Part shown: piece by piece, positions 9,983-10,095 of the stretch
Layout of the letters: each line of letters starts with the position of its first letter
How positions within the stretch are numbered: the first letter of the stretch is position 1
Position numbers and translations under genes: made by a program
Source: Flectobacillus sp.
Lineage (GTDB): Bacteria > Bacteroidota > Bacteroidia > Cytophagales > Spirosomataceae
Reading direction: 5' to 3'
DNA: 10,095 nt
Assembly (NCBI GenBank): GCA_029865665.1
Contig: JARXAV010000334.1
Coordinates: 1 to 10,095, forward strand
Notes under the pieces: model-generated
Databases searched by the model: none
Told to the model about the DNA's origin: nothing
Seen by the model: only the letters and a program-made list of their open reading frames with translations

Positions 9983-10014
9983 CAAAGGTACTGCATTTAT
10001 CTCTGACTTTCAAC
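9983..10014 (-). promoter_or_regulatory. Bacteroidota-type promoter candidate for rpoB
   Basis: TACCTTTG on the minus strand (9990-9983) matches the -7 element TAnnTTTG exactly, and GTTG (10014-10011) stands 20 bases upstream at the -33 position. Transcription should start near 9977, giving rpoB a leader of about 230 nt. If active, it would let rpoB and downstream genes be transcribed apart from the ribosomal protein genes expected upstream. No experimental start-site evidence. Confidence 0.6.
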
Positions 10015-10043
10015 AGTTTGAATCGTTTTATTTATCACTATTC

Positions 10044-10063
10044 AAAAAAAACAAGGCTGTTTT
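10044..10063 (-). terminator. Weak U-tailed hairpin upstream of the rpoB promoter
   Basis: On the minus strand AAAACA and TGTTTT form a 6-bp stem with loop GCCT, followed by a run of eight T in total. It would suit the end of an upstream transcript such as the ribosomal protein operon. The stem has a single G-C pair, so termination would be inefficient. Confidence 0.35.
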
Positions 10064-10095
10064 ATGTAAATTCTATATTATTTTCTTATAGAAAC

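Larger units (their letters stand above)
9748..10095. other. Non-coding region upstream of rpoB, including a probable leader of about 230 nt
   Basis: No convincing gene lies in these 348 bases on either strand. Read on the minus strand toward rpoB, it contains a weak U-tailed hairpin near the window edge, a promoter candidate, then a probable untranslated leader with three hairpins. All three minus-strand frames entering from 10095 reach a stop within 20 bases, so the last codons of an upstream gene (rplL would be expected) could be present but are too few to identify. The only short ATG frame noticed in the leader, at about 9951, encodes just four residues. Confidence 0.7.

Noticed and set aside
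10071..10093. 7-bp hairpin TTCTATA/TATAGAA at the window edge
   Set aside because: Almost purely A+T with a 9-base loop; expected by chance in this composition.
10078..10095. End of an upstream gene, possibly rplL
   Set aside because: One minus-strand frame reads five codons then TAA at 10080-10078, but five residues are too few to identify, and the other frames also stop at once.

Overview
The window shows the rpoB/rpoC (RNA polymerase beta and beta-prime) region of a Bacteroidota bacterium, all on the minus strand. The beta and beta-prime sequences have the length and insert pattern of this phylum. There is no Shine-Dalgarno-like sequence upstream of the starts. Two promoter candidates match the Bacteroidota pattern (TTG, about 20 bases, TAnnTTTG), and the gene downstream of rpoC encodes a DUF3467-type protein, a usual rpoC neighbour in this phylum. 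The wording of the N-termini of RpoB and RpoC resembles the order Cytophagales; I cannot name a genus with confidence.

Layout in transcription order, from high to low coordinates. At 10095-9748 there is 348 bp with no recognisable gene. It holds a weak terminator-like hairpin, a good promoter candidate near 9983-10014, and a leader of roughly 230 nt with several hairpins, one of them followed by a U-run as in an attenuator. rpoB follows (9747-5878) and appears to start with TTG. Just after its stop is a 16-bp hairpin with no U-run. Then comes an unexpected gene at 5772-4735, a membrane acyltransferase of family 3 (OafA/NodX type), lying between rpoB and rpoC. After a 53-bp gap comes rpoC (4681-350), followed by a strong U-flanked terminator at 284-322. 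A separate promoter candidate (127-157) drives the DUF3467 gene, whose first 31 codons lie at 95-1.

rpoB and rpoC encode the two large subunits that together form the catalytic centre of RNA polymerase; all metal-, zinc- and rifampicin-contact motifs checked are intact. The acyltransferase has no evident role in transcription. Its presence between two genes that are almost always adjacent is the main oddity: I see no promoter in the gap before rpoC, so beta-prime synthesis would depend on transcription passing through the rpoB 3' hairpin and the acyltransferase, unless a promoter I cannot recognise lies inside that gene. The second point of interest is the long rpoB leader with mutually exclusive hairpins.
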